Source of the DNA: Linnemannia hyalina
Lineage: Eukaryota > Mortierellomycota > Mortierellomycetes > Mortierellales > Mortierellaceae
Assembly (NCBI GenBank): GCA_019671135.1
Contig: JAHRHY010000007.1
Location: 310,001 to 374,000 of the forward strand
Direction: 5' to 3'
Length of the DNA: 64,000 nucleotides
In this document: positions 1 to 11,816 of the stretch, one piece after another
Position numbering within the stretch: position 1 is the first letter of the stretch
Layout: the number at the start of each line of letters is the position of its first letter
The notes under the pieces: model-generated
Told to the model about the DNA's origin: nothing
The model's database searches: none
What the model saw: only the letters and a program-made list of their open reading frames with translations
Program-made: the position numbers and the translations under genes

Positions 1-163
1 CGCGCTCCTGAAGATTTTCTTCAGTAGAAAAATAAAACTTGGTTTAATGGTGGTACAGTAATATTAACCCAGCACAACGAAAAAATATAGCACCCTCGTC
101 TACTCTAGGGCGCGCTAGTCCACTCAACGACAGCAAAAATCAACAACTCTCCTTTCTGCGCCA

Positions 164-1630
164 CTACGGAAAGGGCACGGAGGGAAGATCAACCTCCATC
201 TGTGCATCTTCCTCGTGTGCAACCTGCTGCACTCCAGTATCGTCCTGTCTTTTTGTAGACACAACAGTTCGAAGATGTTCATGTTCGACCGCAACAACGG
301 TGCCTCCAGCAACAGCGACGCTAGTGGTGGCAGATCCAGAAACGGGCTGAAGAACATGATGATGATGCTGCTCCTTCTCCTTGACAACAAGCTTTTCCTC
401 CATCTCCTCCTCCATCTCGGCCTGTCCCTGATCCAGTCCCTTGACGACCAAATCAACCTCTGCTCCCCGCTTAAACTCGTCAGAGTCCATCATCATCGGT
501 GCAGGGGACATGCTCTCAAAATCCTGAGGCGTGTTGGCCTGTGTCTCAACGGGGGTCTCCAATGAGGGTGTAAACACCAAAGGCCGGCTCGAATCTGTAT
601 CATCCTCATCATCATCCTCTATGCTTCCTCCAGTTGTACTACCGCCACTGTTGTTGAGTCCCCTGGTCTCTTCCCGAATCAGCTTTCGTGCTAACGTCTC
701 AGGGTGTGAGCTGCCGCTCCCAGTCAACGTGGATGAGACAGAAATGGAGGGGCGCCTTTCTGTTTTAGAAAGCGTCGGGGATGTAGACGTATGTGTTGCT
801 GGAGGATTTGACGTTGACGGTTTGTTGGTGTTGGTTGTGGTTGTGTTGGTTGTGGTGCTCACTGCATCGTCCTCATCGTCGTCCTCTCCTGTCTGTGCTG
901 GTGTCGAGGCACCGGTATCATCTGCATCCTGAAGGGTTGGCAATGCGGGTATAGGAGTTCCCACCTCCTATTTTGTTATTTGATCCGCAAAGAAGAACGA
1001 TATGGGTGTCAATGACCGGTCAAAAAAGAGTGCTTGATAATCTGAAAGCACCCTTGTGTTTAAGTATGAGCTCAGGTGCAAATGATGCCTTACCTCCTCG
1101 ACCTGACGGGGAATAGGTGCCTGCTCGATCTCTTCGTCATCCTCATCATCATCAAAATCGACCTGTCTGTCCGCTATTTAACGACAGCAATATTTCACAA
1201 GAAAGAAAAAAAAGTGTGAGTGGAGGTCCTCGCCGCAGCAGTTGACTAGTTTCTGTTACAGATGTGTGATATCCAGAACACGGCGCAAAGATCCTAATTT
1301 CGATGTACTGTCCTGCTATGATACCGCTGCTTACATTTGACCCATTTGAACACCTGCAGCTGCTTCCCGTTCTTGGACTCTGCCCACTTCTTGTCCCTAT
1401 TCACAGTCGAGACAGCAAGACAGAGAAAAAAAATGTCAGCGTAACGCCTAGATTCCGTGAACTGGGCTAACAGATGGACTGATCTGTGCTGGCTCCGATG
1501 TCGGCTGTTACAATAGTAATGTTGGTTACCAGCACTGGACGGGCTGGAGGACGGCGCGTTTGAGTCTGTCGTGTTCTCCTCCTGCGGCGTTCCTGACGCC
1601 TCTTCCTTCGCGTGGACGCGTTGAAGTCAT
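164..1630 (-). CDS. BCL7-like protein, 4 exons
   Basis: Model: complement(164..967, 1094..1173, 1335..1396, 1530..1630), 348 residues, all phases closing. The N-terminus is a basic helix-like stretch (MTSTRPREGRG...), followed by WDKKWAE...QLQVFKWVK at about residues 54-72. This matches the conserved BCL7 N-terminal motif (KKWVTVGDT.LRIFKWVPV type). Two acidic DDDEDD tracts and a long Ser/Thr/Pro/Asn-rich, probably disordered tail follow. In animals BCL7 proteins are accessory subunits of SWI/SNF (BAF) chromatin remodellers, so a nuclear chromatin role is inferred here. The start is the ATG at 1630, because it supplies the basic segment preceding KKW in the family. The first intron splits the Trp codon (TG|G). 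The gene is divergent from HIS3. Only the N-terminal motif is diagnostic; the tail is not alignable by eye. Confidence 0.8.
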
Positions 1631-2028
1631 CTTGTGGTATGATGTGTTCTAGGTGTGTGGGTTTGTTGAGAAGCAAACTGCACCTGGGCGAGTTGCCAAT
1701 GAAGTTGAAGATGTGAAAATCGTCATAGGAGACAACTCAGTCGTATGGCCTGTACATCTCTGCCAAAATTAAATATTTGCCCAGCCCAGTCCGTGGACTC
1801 CGACTGAGTGCTAAAAAAAAGTCTCCGAGGCAGGCAGAGAGAGGGGGTGAGTCAGACGCCACCATTTTTCATTATCAATCTTTGTTTTGCTCCAATCGAT
1901 AGCAAGGGCCCCCCTTTCCTTGCTTTCCTCTCCACCTTCTTTCCTTCTCTTCTCCTCTTCCCCCTCTTCCCCCTCTTCACCCTCTTCACCCTCTACCCCC
2001 TCCTCTCACCAACCACCAGGACACAGCC
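1631..2028. promoter_or_regulatory. Shared intergenic promoter of the BCL7-like gene and HIS3
   Basis: About 400 nt separate the two divergent start codons. On the + strand, 1912-2010 is a strong pyrimidine tract (CCTCTTCCCCCTC repeats) directly ahead of the HIS3 ATG, typical of fungal core promoters and 5' UTRs. No TATA box or binding site could be assigned with confidence. Confidence 0.5.
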
Positions 2029-3072
2029 ATGGCAGCAGCACAAAGAGTCGCAACCGTCTCCCGCAAGACCAACGAGACCGACATCCACATCACCCTCGCC
2101 ATGGACCAGGCCGGAGCTCAGTCCATCGACATCGACTCTGGCATCGGATTCCTCGACCATGTACGAATTTTCTTCTTAACTATCAAGGACTCTACATATA
2201 CCCCTGCCGTCTTGCTTATACAACCTTAACCAACACCTTCGTTCCCCTGACGCCTGATAGATGTACCACGCATTGGCAAAGCACTCGGGCTGGTCGCTTT
2301 CCTTAAAGTGCAAGGGCGACCTCCACATTGACGATCATCACACCGCCGAGGATACCGCCATCGCTCTCGGCATGGCCTTCAAGCAGGCCCTTGGTGAGCC
2401 CCGTGGTATCAAGCGCTTTGGATCTGCCTACTGCCCCCTCGACGAGGTAAAGTTCATTCTCTTTTTTTCACCTTGATATCTCTTGGAGTCATTTTTTTTC
2501 CCCAGTTGTCGCTGCTTTTTTACTCCGATTCCGGATGTGCCTTTCAGCCTACAAGAGAAATTCGACTTTTTTTTAATTATTAACCTCCCCGCCCCACCCA
2601 TTCCTCCACAACCTGATACTAACGATGCTGATCCGCCTCGAAAAATATATTAAATGAAATAGGCATTATCGAGGGCGGTCGTGGATATTTCAGGACGCCC
2701 CTTTGCAGATATCAACTTGGGCCTGAAGCGCGAGATGCTCGGAACCTTGTCCTGTGAGATGGTCCCCCACGTCATGGAGTCCTTTGCCCAAGCCGGCGGT
2801 ATCACCCTCCACGTCGATGTCATCAAGGGTTTCAACGATCACCACAGGTATTGAAATTCTTCCTTTTGGTTACGAGCAAAGAAGACGAAGGAGAAAAGGG
2901 TTTGCAGAAAAGAGTGAACGGAATGAGTGTTTTGACTAACAGTGCTTTGGTTTCATTTTGGACAATAATGAATAGGGCGGAGAGTGCGTTCAAGGCGTTG
3001 GCAGTGGCGTTGAAGAATGCGATTGAGAGGACTGGAACCAACGACGTTCCCAGCACCAAGGGTGTTCTGTAA
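2029..3072 (+). CDS. HIS3: Imidazoleglycerol-phosphate dehydratase, 4 exons
   Basis: Model: 2029..2160, 2261..2446, 2663..2847, 2976..3072, 199 residues. The enzyme (EC 4.2.1.19) dehydrates imidazole glycerol phosphate to imidazole acetol phosphate in cytosolic histidine biosynthesis. Visible signatures are IGFLDH at the first splice junction, HALAKHSGW, the metal-binding HHTAED motif in [30 protein letters not shown], and the second metal motif [14 protein letters not shown]. It ends in the family-typical [12 protein letters not shown]. Introns are 100-216 nt. The length equals the single-domain IGPD family size and lacks the insertion seen near the N-terminus of the budding-yeast enzyme. 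The start at 2029 has a good context (gccATGGC). No broken motifs; it should be active. Confidence 0.97.
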
Positions 3073-3272
3073 ACATATCACGAACGATAACCAGGAACCA
3101 TGACTCGCATCATTACCATCACCATTCAACTCCCAACGCTAGAGGGAATAAACATACAACAGGTCAAACAACCCGTATCATTTGTGTTTCATTATGTATA
3201 TGCGGTAACTAAAAAAGAGTTATTCTTGGAGGGCAAGGCCTTTTCTACCATTCACCAAGAAACGAGAACTAA

Positions 3273-5315
3273 CTACTGGACATAGTTGGCAGGAAAAGCG
3301 CCGTCCCTTCCATTTAACCGCCCTGTCCACCAATCATTCGTACTCCCCGTCTTCTTCACAACCGTAATCCGATCCCCCTTACTAAACGACAAATCTGTAG
3401 GCTGTTCGCCAGCAAAATCGTACAACGCTGTTACGAATACGGGTTTCACGCCCATTGTTGGGGGTGCTGAGGGAACTGGTGGAGGTGGAGCACTGCGAGA
3501 ATGGATGGACGAGAAGGTGGAAGATTTGTTGTTGGCGATGCTGGTGTTCATGGGGTTTTGGGCGGAGGAGAAGGGGTTGTTGTTGTCGCTTGAGGGGCGG
3601 CTGTATCCTGTGCCGCTGGTGTTGCTCATGCCTTCCCGGGGCTTGCTGCTGAACTTGGAAACTGGAGTGGTGGCAGTAGGAGAGTAGCTGGGAGCAGGGT
3701 CATCCAGGTCGGGGATCAGAGGTGTGTTGGCACTGGTGCGGTAATCTCTCGCAGAACCGTCATTCTCCATCCCGACATACCCGCCAGCATTACTGTGACT
3801 TGGGCTATTAAACGCATACCCTGCCGAAGAATTCGTCGACGGCCGTCCTCGCCCACCCATCGGTGGACTGCCCGCTTCCTGACTGTTCCCAAACCGTCCT
3901 GCCTGCGCTGCACTAGCGCTCCTCCCAATCCCGGGCGAATGCATCGGCGAATGCTTCGGCGAATGTATCGGCGACCCATTCGAAAACTGTTGAAGCTCAT
4001 CCCCATAGAAGGACCTCGGTGACCCACTTGACCTACTATACGCTGCACTCCCATCCGACGCCTTCAAATTGAGTGCACGATAGAGGATATCTGCTTGGGG
4101 TGGAGGTGGGATGGCGCCCGAAAGGAGTTCTTTGGCAGTGACGGGGGCACGATAAAAGTCTTCGTTTGTGTCCACGCGTTCTATTATAATCGATCCTTCA
4201 ATCGATACTCCTATTTTTTGGTAGGATCGAGAGATGAAAGGCGACAGGTGGTAGTCAATGTGTGAGAAACCTTTTTTTTTTTTCTGAGGACGTTAGAGGG
4301 CGAGAGAATGTGGTGATAGAAGGCAAAGAGACATACCGGCGAAGAGACCCTTGGTTTTGCTATAGGAGTAGATGGCAGCAATAGCGCCGAGGGTAGCAGA
4401 CGCACCCGCCTCTGCCGTTCTTCCAATTGGTCCAGCAGCAACTATCAACACATGCAAAAGCAAAGGGGGGGTTTTGTGGAGAAGCAAAACAAGGTTAATT
4501 CGCCCAATCATCATTTCTACTCCTCCTTGTCCTCTCCATATTCAAAAACGCAAAAAAAAACCCCCACCCCTCCCCAAACTCACCAGAAAGGTTCCCTCCC
4601 AGGGTGATATTCCCCTCCTTCATAAAACTCCTCACCGCACTTTTAGTATTCAAAACAATCACAAAATCCGTGATCTCCGCCCCAATCTGTCCTCCAAATC
4701 CCATCCCGCCCGTCCCAATCGCAGACGGAGCCGACCAAGTCCCATCGTCAAGCCGGGCGACGACAATACCGGACCCTGCACGACCAGAGAAGAGGAATCC
4801 GGCTTTGAGGACTGTGAAGATTGCGAGGCCCTTGGCGCGGGAGAGAATGTTGGGTGGGATTATGTTGTCGATTCCTTTTGCTGCCATTGGGTCTATCATG
4901 TGGGTATGTTTAGTATTGTTGGAGGAAGGAGAGGGATCGTTTTTTTAGTATGGATGGTGCGTGCGTGCAAAGTATGCGTTTGTTGTTGACAAACTCCTGG
5001 GCCAATTTGCTCAGTCCTCATTTTTTTTCCCCGTATGCTGTATGGTAGATCTTTGATCGATTAGCTTGTCAAATCCCATCCGGTGGCAGCCTAGAAGGAG
5101 AAAGGTGTGGGGAGGACTCACCGATGAAGGCGTTCAAGATCTTGGACGCTCTCTTGCACTCACCTACACATACAACACAACGAAACAAAAAAAACTGTTA
5201 GAATACGACGTATCCTTCTCGAACACAAACCACCAAGGAGGATTGTAGTTACGGTACCGGCAAGGTCCTTGGGCAGCGGACTATTAATTTTAATGCTTTT
5301 CTTAAACGATGACAT
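3273..5315 (-). CDS. Ysc84/Lsb3-type lipid- and actin-binding protein with SH3 domain, 5 exons
   Basis: Model: complement(3273..4210, 4337..4441, 4584..4892, 5122..5163, 5258..5315), 483 residues; every intron falls after the first base of a Gly/Asp/Val codon (phase 1). Residues 1 to about 230 form a Ysc84 (SYLF) domain: SRAKGLAIFTVLKAGFLFSG, GSGIVVARLDDGTWSAPSAI, GGQIGAEITDFVIVLNT, AAGPIGRTAEAGAS and KGLFAGVSIEGSIIIER. A Ser/Pro-rich linker with HSPMHSP repeats follows, then a C-terminal SH3 domain (ALYDFAGEQPTDLSFSKGD, DWWTGRLNGRDGAFPANYVQ) that ends the protein. This architecture is that of yeast Ysc84/Lsb3 and animal SH3YL1, which bind phosphoinositides and F-actin at endocytic actin patches. 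Its stop lies 200 nt from the HIS3 stop (tail to tail). Confidence 0.95.
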
Positions 5316-6340
5316 TCCAGTTTTTTCTTGTCGAAATGGAATGAGGATGGTGAATGCAGGACAGGAAGGAAAAAAAAAAAAAAAAAAAAAAAAGTGAATG
5401 AGGAAGTGAAGAGAATATAAACCCCTCGGACACAAACAAAAAAAAAAAAACCAAACACGGAAGAAGATGTGGGCCCCAGCGTCATCAAAGATTTATGTTT
5501 TTTCTTTTTTCTTGACCAAGACACCACCAACCAGAGCACAATTTCTAGAGGCGGAAAAATAAAATATCCTCGCAAGCATTTTTGGTGGCGTCTTTGTGGA
5601 GCGCACGTGCACCATCCGACTGAAGAAAGAGGGCTAGGCGGGGTGGTGGTGTGTGCAATGTTGTCTTTCTTCCACTTCCGCTCTTTCACTCACTTATTTC
5701 GTTATCTGTTGTGTGACCATGTGAATACTGTAAAGGGCATAAAGCAAGAAAAAAGACACGATAAAGTCGGAGCGCAAGAAAGTGAGCAGGAAAAATACGA
5801 GAGCCAAGGACATGTGAAGTGAAAGAGAAAAAAAAAAAAAAAAAAGGTGAGCAAAAAAAAATAATGCAGAAGAGCAAAGACGGACGGCCCTCTTGGACCA
5901 CCCCTGCAGGACACTCTCCCAATTCTCATGCATTGAGCACCAGCAAAGCATGATTGAACACACTCGCTAGCTCTTTATATACTTTCACCACTGAAATGGC
6001 CAATGCAGTCCTTGACGCCATTGACCAAGAACCCAGGAACACTCATGCTTGACCAAGTGTAATGTATTTTCTTTTATTCATGGTAAATAGGGTTGGTAAT
6101 TCTTGTTTTTTTTTGTTCTGAAAGCTAAAAAAGTGAGGGAGTAACTCAATGAAGGAAGAGGATGGTGTGGAGATGAAGTGAAAATGAAGGTGAAATTAAA
6201 TATGGGTAACTAAAAATGTATGGACAAAAAAAATGGTTAGTTTATCTACTTAGCTCACCCAAGGAGATGGATGAGATGATAACAAAAAATGAAATGAACA
6301 AAATAACAAATAACCAAAACAAAAAAAAATAATTGCGAAA
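5316..6340. other. Intergenic region, no gene seen
   Basis: Upstream of the Ysc84-like gene and downstream of the unknown gene at 6341-11029. It holds homopolymer A runs (5370-5393, 5829-5845), and the open frames here are poly-Phe/poly-Lys artefacts of those runs. 6060-6340 is AT-rich and probably the 3' UTR and terminator zone of the minus-strand gene. Confidence 0.6.
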
Positions 6341-9300
6341 TTAGATGCCAGAGGCAGAGGACGAGGTGCTGTTTTGACGACTGCACCGCAATCGCTTAAG
6401 GTCCTCATTCGTCGTGCTGGCACTGGTACTTGTCCGACGAGGACCTGGGAAGATGGCCGATGAGGACGACAGTGACCCGTCCGAAGAAGAGTGCATGTTG
6501 ACTGAAGACGACCCATTGGACGAAAAGGACGAGCAATTGGTCGAGTTGACAAGACTCACGCCGAGTGAGTTCTTGCGCTTAGCTGATGTCGAGTCATGAG
6601 GATGGTGCCGCTGCGGTTGCTGTTGCGATTGCTGCGCTTGTCCTTGATGCTGTTGTTGTTGTTGACCATTGGTGTGGATGGTCAATATTCCTCCTGAAGA
6701 TGACGACATGGTTGTCACTGTCGAGGTAGCAGTAGTCGAGGATGATGACGATATAGCAGATGACGACCCTGTAGGAACAGAGTGAGGCGGTACTCCATGA
6801 CGATACAACGACTGTCCAGAAAAGTGAGTCGTATAAGGCGAGAGGTTGTGCTGTTGAGACAATGGCCTCGAGGTTGGTTCCATGCTGGGCTGTTCCGTCA
6901 ACGACAAGTTCGACAACGAAGCAGAGGCTGCCATCGTGGAAGACGTCGTCGGTGAGGGCATCGGTGATGATAATGCCGAATTAGAGGACAATGTCGACGA
7001 AGTTGGCGAGAGCGTCAATCCTGAAGGTCCTGCTGTCGAGGTGGCAGGGTTCTTGGACATGATGGCTTCCACAGTCTGAGCCCGGCTGTGTTGATGGTTT
7101 CCGTCGGCGTTCCTAAAACCACGGCTGTTGAGTCCCGAGCGCATATCGTCCTTATGTTGCTGCTGTTGTCCATGGCCAAATGACTGAAGAGGGCGATATG
7201 CGCCAGCAGAAACGTTTGTTTGTTCTTGCTGAAGTAGTACCAGAGGAATCGGAGCCGAGACAGAGGGTGACCTTGATGATGACGACGAAGAGGTATCACA
7301 AGTCACAGCCACTGTCTCCATAAGTGTATCCAACGGATGCATCGTCGCGTTTCCTGGCTGGGCATGACTGTCCTTCCATGTCGAAGGTGTCGGCTGCGAC
7401 GATGACGATCCTACCGCCGACGACAAGGCGACCACGGAAGAAGGTCTCAATGCGGACGATGTTGTCGTAGTAGTACTGGGTGCAGTGCTGTCAGTCATGA
7501 CAATGTCCATCGCACTGTCAGCTGCGCCAGTTGTAGAACCCTCTGACGGTGTCTCATCCATGAGCGCCACCGGAATGGATGCAGATATAGACTTGGAATC
7601 TGCGTCGAGTCCCGCCCGTGCCTCTTGACCTGAGGGAGTTGCAGCTGCAACATCCTCAGGAGCATCCTTGCCAGTAATTCCAGTTCCAGTAGCTGTGGCA
7701 CCAGTGGCTCCAGCTGACAGCTTTTGCTTTTGACTCAACTCATCCTTCAGTCCACTCTCCTTGAGAAGTTTGCACTTGAATCGATGGCTGATACCTGAAG
7801 CTGGATCCAAGCATTGGAAAAACTCGGACAGCCGACAGAAACTCCACTTGCGCGACAACTCTTCCATAAACAGCGACTTGTTCATGTAAAAGATGGGGCT
7901 GGCGGCATAGGATGATTGTTGTTGCATCCAGTGCTGTTTTGAAGTCGAGATGTTTCCAGGCTGCGACGACTGGCGAACATGGGTCGCGTGCGGACCATGG
8001 GTGGTACGAGTAATGTGAACGGGTGCTCGGTGAAGGGTTTGTCGGTGATGCTGGAGTTGAGGAGAAAGAACGTGTGGTTGTGGTGGGGAATGGTGCTGGT
8101 GGTGGTGAGGATGATGAGAGATGTTGCATTGGTGGGGATGGTAGCTAGCAGACTGTTGATGAGATGGGGAGGGGTATACTGGTGTAGCAGCAGCTATTGA
8201 GAGCGCGTCTGAAGCGGTGGTAATGGAGGAGGTTGGGTTGACGACTGAGGAGGCTGAAGGATGGAGAGGTGGAATGCCTTGATGGATATGATCCGACGAC
8301 AACGACGACGATGATGTGCGCTGCTGCAACAGTTGGTGGTGAGCTTGGTGTTGCTGATGACCTGGTAGCGTGGATGAGCTTTGGCGGTGATGGTTCGATC
8401 GATTACCACTGCTAGCATGGGACTCTGCAGCGGGCGACATTGAGGCGGGTCGTCCGGCAGCCATAGTAATCTCTTCGGCCGAGGGCATGGCCATGGGGGA
8501 CCCGTGTCGTCGGGAAACAGCCATACGGCGACCCTGGGTTGGCTGAGGTGTGTTGAAGGTCGAGAGAGGTTGATGATTAGAACGTGGTGATGATGGCGTT
8601 GAGAGGGGCTGAGGGAAAGTGGTGCCAGGTCGAGCTGAGGACTGTGGGGAGGGCGAGCCCCAAGTCGCTGCTGCTGAGGTCAGTGAATGTGGTGCAACAG
8701 GCGACCCTGGCAGTGACGCCATTCTTGAGTGACAAGGCGTAAAGGTGAGGAGGGTTGGTGGCGGAGAGGGGGTAGCAGCACTTGTCAAAAGTGTTCCTGC
8801 CAAACGGGCAATGTATTGAATCGCCCAGTTGTCAGTCAAGGCGAGGACTAGTCGGGCGCGGTTCTTTTCGCCTATGGAGAGAGAAAATCATTATTGATTC
8901 GAGATAATAGTCAGCGACGCGTTTTGAAAAGTACCAACAAAGGGAATCGCGCCTCGCGTTATTATGCAATTTAGAGCTAAACAAAAACCATGCGACGAAT
9001 ATATTTTTTTTACCTTGTTCACCGTGGACGTGGATCCAATCAAAAGTTACTTGCTTTACCAGGACCGCAATCGATTCGAGCCGCCAGCCGTGGACCAACC
9101 AACAGAGGGCATGCTCGATGCGGTCGTGTTCATACTCGCCCGCAAGGCGCTGTAAATACGAGGCTGTAACAAGGACATTATCTTCCGACTTTAGCCAAGT
9201 GTAGAAGGTGGCATCATAGAGATCATCCATCTTGCGGACATTGTTGTGGATATCCCTCCACAGCTCAGGATCTATTGGGCCATGACAGCAGGGGGGCAAC

Positions 9301-11029
9301 GAAAGCGTTGGATGGGAGGACGAGAAAGTCGTGAGTGAACAAGATCTATTGTTTGTAAAAACAAAAAAAGCCGACTGTTCTACGGGAGACATGCAAGACA
9401 GAACGAGCGAGGGTATTGGCCAAAAGAGGGAGAGGTGGGATGATATAAAAGGGGAGAGGGCAGGCCGCCACGCAGAAAAGGGGGATCGAAATCAGATACA
9501 AGGAACCACATCCTCGATAATTCTCAATGCGTCTCTTGCAGGAAAACAGAAAACCAAACACACAACGAGCGAGAAGAATAAGATAATAAATATGACATTG
9601 TGCAAAAAAAAAAAACGCCTTTCAAGCTTTGCTTTTTACGCAAAAGTTTAATCCGTATCACTACTCATCCTCAAAGTGCGAAAAAGCAGGATCGTGTCAC
9701 AGGAGTGAAAAGAGGGGATGGGAGGGAATCTCCATCCCTGTATGTCCTATCTGTTGACAAGCGGAGAGGAAAAAGAGAAGGAGGAGCACAACGCAGAAGA
9801 AGAGGGGAGAGGATGAAGGGGGGGGGAGGGAGCAACAGCTACTGTGGTAGCCGTAAAGAGATGGAATTGATCCACCATGCCTCATTTGGTCCCCTCCAAA
9901 GAGGAGAGAGAGGCCCTAGGACTAGGACGGGAGGACTCTGAAGAGGGGAGGAAGAAAGGCCGAGTATAAACGATGGAGTGAAGGAAAGGTGGTGGGGGGT
10001 GGGGGGTCAGGACAATTGAAAGAGAGGAAGAGTACAAAGTGTCATGTCTGTTGTCTGCTTGTTTGTTTGTTTGTTTGTTTGTGTTTGTTTGTTGGCTGCC
10101 TGCTGCATAAACGAGAGCAAGGGCAGAAGGAAGAAAGAAGAGAGCAGCGAGCGTCCAGTCCTGTCATAGTTCATGTCAACTGCACTCCTATTCTGCGATT
10201 GAACAAAATAGGAGGTGGTGCTGAAGTGTGTGTGTGTATGTGTTTTCATGGTATTGTGCACCCAAATTGTCTTTCTCCAGGGAGGAGGTGTCTCTGTCCT
10301 CTCTAGTCAGCTGGGTAGAGCAGTGAAGGAGTGAAAAGATACAAGGGAAAAGGAGAGAAAAGAGGGGCAGGGTGGGAGTGCGCACTTTCAACCCAAGGTA
10401 ATTGAATGGTGTAGGGGCTCAACAACACCAACTCCACGAGGGACGGGAAGAGGGCATGAAAAAAGAGAGCGCTGAAAGGGGTGTTGTGTAGCAGTAGCAG
10501 TTTCAAGTGTTGCAGTATGTGTAAAAAGCGTGTGAGTAAAAAGAAGGGGTTTGTTCTGGTATTGTTGGTTGCTGAGGTTAACTGACTGGCGTTCTCTTTT
10601 CTTTCCACTTTGTTGTTGCTGTGGACAGACACTCATCTGAATGCCCCGGTTCCTTTTGAATCAGTTGCCCCGCTGAAAAAAAAAGTGATTAGCCAAGTTG
10701 TTTGCTGCGAACGAGGAAAAAGTAAGGGACAGGGGGTTGAAGGTAGGAAGAGAGTGGGTGTCGGTGTTGTTGTTGTTGTTGCTGTTGTTGAAGGAAAGGA
10801 GGAAGGAAGGAAAGGAGAAAAAAAAATGCGCTTGTTTGCAAGGGGGTTGGAGTGGAGGTGGAAGGGGCTGTCAGCGAGAGAGTGGGAAGTGAAGTGAGGT
10901 GAGCTGAAAGGAAGGAGTCGGTGGGGCGTGGTTGAGTGTTTTACCTTCCTGGATCTCGGTCGAAGCTTTGGCGTTCTTGGACCGGTAGGCCCTCACCTCT
11001 GTGGTTCTGTTGGGGGGAGGGTTTGCCAT
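6341..11029 (-). CDS. Large low-complexity protein of unknown function, probably 3 exons
   Basis: Model: complement(6341..8871, 9014..9271, 10945..11029), 957 residues. Not recognised. The conserved-looking part is the first ~150 residues, a helical block (DPELWRDIHNNVRKMDDLYD, LQRLAGEYEHDRIEHALCWL, VHGWRLESIAVLVKQVTFDW, NWAIQYIARLAGTLL). A second ordered block near residues 440-490 reads LFMEELSRKWSFCRLSEFFQ. The rest is Ser/Thr/Gln/His-rich, with poly-S and poly-Q. The exon 2/3 junction is secure (G|GC, continuous helix). Exon 1 (MANPPPNRTTE...) is inferred from an ATG in good context, a GTAAAA donor and matching phase, but it implies a 1.67-kb intron, long for this genome. An alternative is a start in or near exon 2. 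A nuclear or regulatory role would only be a guess. Confidence 0.6.
9272..10944 (-). other. Long purine/pyrimidine-biased stretch, proposed first intron
   Basis: Between the two upstream exons of the preceding gene lie about 1.67 kb of strongly purine-rich + strand (pyrimidine-rich on the coding strand), including a (GTTT)n tract at 10058-10094. No conserved exon is evident. A pyrimidine-rich acceptor context precedes the AG at 9272-9273. If exon 1 is wrong, this is 5' UTR and promoter. Confidence 0.4.
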
Positions 11030-11769
11030 GATGAACAGTGTTGGAGGGTCAGAGTGGGCACAAAGTGATGGGCGTATTTAGCCTATGGGCCAGTGCAACG
11101 ACAAGGGGAAGTGAGGTTGATTGTTGGTGGGAAAAAGGGCCTTGGGTGTGAGTGGGAGAGTGAGTGAGGAAGTAAGAGTGGCAAAGGAGGACGAGGTGAG
11201 TGGAATGAGTGAGGTGAGAAAGCGAAAGGAAGAGGAGGGAAGAAAGGAGTGATGGTTCGATGGTGCAAGGGTGGTTTGGAGTAAGAATGAAGGACGAAGG
11301 AAGGAAGGAGGGAAGGAAGGACAAGGGTGGCAGAGATAGAAAAGGAGGAAGATAATCGAGCGAGTAGAGGAAAATAAGGAAAGGGGAATAAGGCAAGGAA
11401 AAACAATGGTGTGAGGAGAGGACGAGGAAGAAGAGGGGAAAAAGTGAGAGTGCGAAGGGAAAGAAGAAAGAAAGGACGAGCAAGGTGAAAGGGAAAAGAA
11501 GAGAGAAGGGAACAGGAGGAAGAGGGGGGTCAAGAAGAAGATGAGGGTTTTGATTCTTATTTAGGACAACAGAGCAGAAAGGAGGAAGAGGGGGGTGAAG
11601 GGAGGGTACACAACAATGGGCACAAAGAAAAAAAAAAAAAAAAAAGGAGGCACACTCACTGACGGGATGGGTGGGACACACACAACAAACAAGCAGGCAA
11701 GCAGTAATAATCTCTAATAATCAAATAGGGATGAGGGATGATGGATAGGGATAGGATGGAAGAGAGAGA

Positions 11770-11816
<47 letters not shown>

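Noticed and set aside
5249..5963. Phe-rich minus-strand frames
   Set aside because: They translate poly-A/poly-T runs; no start context, splice pattern or family.
9441..9450. TATATAAAA-like site on the + strand
   Set aside because: No + strand gene starts within the next several kilobases; it lies in the proposed intron of the minus-strand gene.
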